Assembly (NCBI GenBank): GCA_017990865.1
Contig: JAGNNB010000199.1
Span: 1 to 6,064, forward strand
DNA: 6,064 nt
Reading direction: 5' to 3'
DNA from: Lysobacteraceae bacterium
Lineage (GTDB): Bacteria > Pseudomonadota > Gammaproteobacteria > Xanthomonadales > Xanthomonadaceae
Numbering within the stretch: position 1 is the first letter of the stretch; each line of letters begins with the position of its first letter. Below are positions 3,714-6,064 of the stretch, one piece after another. The notes under the pieces are model-generated. The model made no database searches. It was not told where the DNA came from and saw only the letters and a program-made list of their open reading frames with translations. The position numbers and the translations under genes are program-made.

Positions 3714-5897
3714 TTACTTCGCGGTCAGGCCGCGACGTTCCAGCAACGCTTTGATCGACGGCTCACGCTGGGTGAAATCGCGGAACAATTGCAGCGCATC
3801 TTTACTGCCGCCTTGCGAGAGCAGCGTGTTGCGGAAGCGGTCGCCGTTGGCGCGCGTCAGACCGCCGTTCTGCTTGAACCATTCCACGCTGTCGGCGTCG
3901 AGCACTTCCGACCAGATGTACGCGTAGTAGCCGGCTGCATAGCCGCCCAGGATGTGGCTGAAATACGGCGTGCGGTAGCGCGGCGGCACCGGGGCGTAAT
4001 CCACGCCGATGTCTTTCAACGCTTTCGCCTCGTAGGCCATCACGCCCTTCGCATCGGGCAACTGGTCGGCCGGCACCTGGTGCCAACGCTGGTCGAGCAT
4101 CGCGGCGCCGAGATATTCGGTGGTCGCGAAACCTTGGTTGAACTTCTCGGCCGCCAGCACCTTGTCCAGCAATTCCTTCGGCATCGGCTCGCCGGTCTGG
4201 TGGTGCTTGGCGTAGTTCGCCAGCACTTCCGGCCAGGTCGACCACATTTCGTTGACCTGCGAGGGATATTCGACGAAATCGCGCGGGACATTGGTGCCGC
4301 TGAAGTACGGGTACTTCACGTTCGAGAGCATGCCGTGCAGCACATGGCCGAATTCGTGGAACGTGGTGTTCACGTCGTCCCAGGTCATCAGCGCAGGTTT
4401 GCCGGCGGCCGGCTTGGTCACGTTCAAATGCAGCGCGACGACCGGCTTGGTGCCGAGCAGTTCGGATTGATCGACGTAGGAACTCATCCACGCACCGCCG
4501 CGCTTGGAATCGCGGGCGTAGGGATCGACCAGCACCATGGCCAGTTGCGAACCGTCTTCGTTGAACACGTCGTACACGCGCACGTCTTCCTGATAGACCG
4601 GGAAGTCGGTGCGGCGCTTCATCTTCAGGCCGTACAGCTTCTCGGCCGCGAAGAACACGCCGTTGTTGAGGACGTTGTCCATCTCCAGATACGGCTTGAG
4701 CTGCGCTTCGTCGAAGTTGTACTTCGCCTGACGCACTTTTTCGCTGTAGTACGCCCAGTCCCAGGCTTCCAGGGCGAAGGTCGGCTGACCCTTGGCCTTT
4801 TGTTCCTGATCGATCATCGCCTGCAGTTCGGCGGCTTCTTTCTTGGCGTTGGCGACGGCGGCCGGGGCCAATTGGCCGAGCATCTTGTTGATCGCGTCGG
4901 GCGACTTGGCGGTCTCTTCGGCGACGGCGAACGCGGCGTAGTTCGGATAGCCCATGATCTTGGCGCGTTCGGCGCGAAGCTTCGCGACCTTCGAGACGAT
5001 TTCGGTGGTATCCCACTGATTGCCGCGGCTGCCGCGCGACATCGACGCTTTGTAGATGCGCTCGCGCAAAGCGCGATTTTCGAGTTGTGCGGTCAGCGGT
5101 TGGATCGTCGTGTTGAGCAGGGCGATGGCGTACTTGCCCTTCGCGCCTTTCTTTTCGGCGGCTTCGGCCAGCGGCGCGATCTGATCTTCGGACAGGCCTT
5201 TCAAGTCGTCGAGCGAATCGACCACGATCGCCGAGTCGTTCACTTCGTCCAGCACGTTCTGACCGAACTTGGTCGACAGCGTCGCCATCTCGGCGTTGAT
5301 CTCTTTGACGCGCGTTTTCTGCGTATCGTCCAGATTGGCGCCGGCGCGCACGAAATCGGTGTAGTAGCGTTCGACCAGACGCACGCCCTGCGCGTCGAGA
5401 CCGAGCGTGTCGCGCTTGTCGTACAGTGCCTTGACGCGCGCGAACAGTTTGGGATCGAGGTAGATGCTGTCGAAGTGCGCGGCGAATTTCGGCGAGTACT
5501 GTTCGTCCAGTTTGTCCAGCGCGTCGTTGGTGTTGGCGCTGGTGAGATTGCCGAAGACCTTGATGGCGCGGCTGAGCAACTGACCCGAACGCTCCATCGC
5601 CAGGATGGTGTTGTCGAAGGTCGGCGCGTCGGCGGTATCGGCGACGGCCTTGATTTCCTTGAGCTGGTCGGTCATGCCGCGGTCGAATGCCGGGCCGAAA
5701 TCGCTGTCCTTGATCTTGTCGAACTGCGGGAAGTGCAGCGCCAGCGGGCTCGCGGCGAAGAAAGGATTCTCGTGGGCGGCGTCGGCGGGCATGGCGGCCT
5801 TGTCGGTGGAGGGCTTCTGTTCGGAAGACTTGTCGCAGCCGGACAGCATGGCGGCGGAGAGAGCCAGCGCCAAGGCGCAGGCGATCGGGCGATTCAT
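3714..5897 (-). CDS. dcp: M3-family zinc metallopeptidase, peptidyl-dipeptidase Dcp, lipoprotein form
   Basis: The 727-residue product is an M3 (thimet oligopeptidase family) zinc peptidase. Dcp enzymes remove dipeptides from the C-terminus of short peptides. The zinc site is clear: HEFGH at 514-518, with H514 and H518 as ligands and E515 as the catalytic base. E543 in FVEYPSQ is the third ligand, at the same spacing from HEFGH as in E. coli Dcp. The C-terminal HILGGYAAGYYAYIWSE block (648-664) carries the family's conserved His and Tyr residues. Unlike cytoplasmic E. coli Dcp, it starts with a lipoprotein signal (LSGC, Cys21), so it should act outside the cytoplasm. The +2 residue is Asp, which in E. 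coli keeps lipoproteins in the inner membrane. GAGGA (5906-5910) lies 8 bases before the ATG. A strong terminator follows the stop. Oligopeptidase A-like specificity is the main alternative. Confidence 0.93.
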   Translation of the reverse strand: MNRPIACALALALSAAMLSGCDKSSEQKPSTDKAAMPADAAHENPFFAASPLALHFPQFDKIKDSDFGPAFDRGMTDQLKEIKAVADTADAPTFDNTILAMERSGQLLSRAIKVFGNLTSANTNDALDKLDEQYSPKFAAHFDSIYLDPKLFARVKALYDKRDTLGLDAQGVRLVERYYTDFVRAGANLDDTQKTRVKEINAEMATLSTKFGQNVLDEVNDSAIVVDSLDDLKGLSEDQIAPLAEAAEKKGAKGKYAIALLNTTIQPLTAQLENRALRERIYKASMSRGSRGNQWDTTEIVSKVAKLRAERAKIMGYPNYAAFAVAEETAKSPDAINKMLGQLAPAAVANAKKEAAELQAMIDQEQKAKGQPTFALEAWDWAYYSEKVRQAKYNFDEAQLKPYLEMDNVLNNGVFFAAEKLYGLKMKRRTDFPVYQEDVRVYDVFNEDGSQLAMVLVDPYARDSKRGGAWMSSYVDQSELLGTKPVVALHLNVTKPAAGKPALMTWDDVNTTFHEFGHVLHGMLSNVKYPYFSGTNVPRDFVEYPSQVNEMWSTWPEVLANYAKHHQTGEPMPKELLDKVLAAEKFNQGFATTEYLGAAMLDQRWHQVPADQLPDAKGVMAYEAKALKDIGVDYAPVPPRYRTPYFSHILGGYAAGYYAYIWSEVLDADSVEWFKQNGGLTRANGDRFRNTLLSQGGSKDALQLFRDFTQREPSIKALLERRGLTAK

Positions 5898-6064
5898 TGA
5901 GGCGGTCCTCGGACGGGTACGGGCGTGCGGAATTGCGGCCGACAGGGTAGCTCAGGGGCGGTTTCCGCGCCCATGACGAAAGGCATATCGACCCCCCGCA
6001 TCCGCCCGTTTTTCGGCCCGAGACGACGTTGCGAGCTTGTCCGAACTTGGCGTGACGGCCAGCA
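5898..6064. other. Upstream region of dcp, no gene supported
   Basis: These 167 bases contain the dcp ribosome binding site and presumably its promoter, but no convincing -35/-10 pair is visible on the minus strand. A weak 5-bp stem GGGCG/CGCCC (5956-5960, 5968-5972) is present. Short open frames reach the window edge on both strands, including one on the plus strand from an ATG at 5973, but none shows a recognisable protein or a ribosome binding site. Confidence 0.5.

Noticed and set aside
3600..5900. A 766-codon open frame on the plus strand across the whole dcp gene
   Set aside because: It is antisense to an unmistakable M3 peptidase with an intact zinc site. Its predicted protein is rich in R, H, V and G with no domain, which is the usual shadow of GC-rich codon bias.
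5973..6064. Possible divergent gene starting at ATG 5973 on the plus strand
   Set aside because: It has no ribosome binding site, is basic and low in hydrophobic residues, and only 30 codons are visible before the window edge.

Overview
The window looks like a chromosomal segment of a high-GC gammaproteobacterium, most likely a Lysobacter- or Xanthomonas-type member of the Xanthomonadaceae. This rests on GC-ending codon preference, the form of the two CspA-like proteins (ending in a [12 protein letters not shown] block), the DUF3298-type lipoprotein and an exported M3 dipeptidyl carboxypeptidase. It is an inference from family resemblance; no database search was possible. I saw no insertion sequence, CRISPR array, tRNA or rRNA.

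Left part (1-1049): the window opens inside the last 57 codons of a rhomboid-type membrane protease (+). Facing it is a small 60-codon gene (-, 294-476) that I do not recognise. That gene has a good ribosome binding site and, about 90 bases further upstream, a near-consensus sigma-54 promoter (567-582), with a perfect TGTGAC-N7-GTCACA palindrome behind it. The 573-base gap between this gene and the next one to the right also carries a probable sigma-70 promoter and a long leader with four separate hairpins.

Middle part (1050-2667): two tandem cold-shock genes (+), 65/69 residues identical, each closed by its own rho-independent terminator. The first has the long structured leader; the second has only about 80 bases between the first terminator and its start. 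A lipoprotein gene with RsiV/DUF3298-like sequence follows on the same strand, separated from the csp pair by a strong terminator.

Right part (2668-6064): a class II (SIRT4-like) sirtuin (-) and, upstream of it on the same strand, a lipoprotein-type M3 metallopeptidase of the Dcp family (-). A strong terminator between them means they are probably separate transcription units. The convergent junction between the DUF3298 lipoprotein and the sirtuin holds three imperfect 15-base repeats. The last 167 bases lie upstream of dcp and hold no gene I can support.

The protein-coding content is mostly ordinary housekeeping and envelope functions. The parts that deserve a second look are the sigma-54-driven orphan small gene and the structured cold-shock leader, both in the 294-1049 interval.
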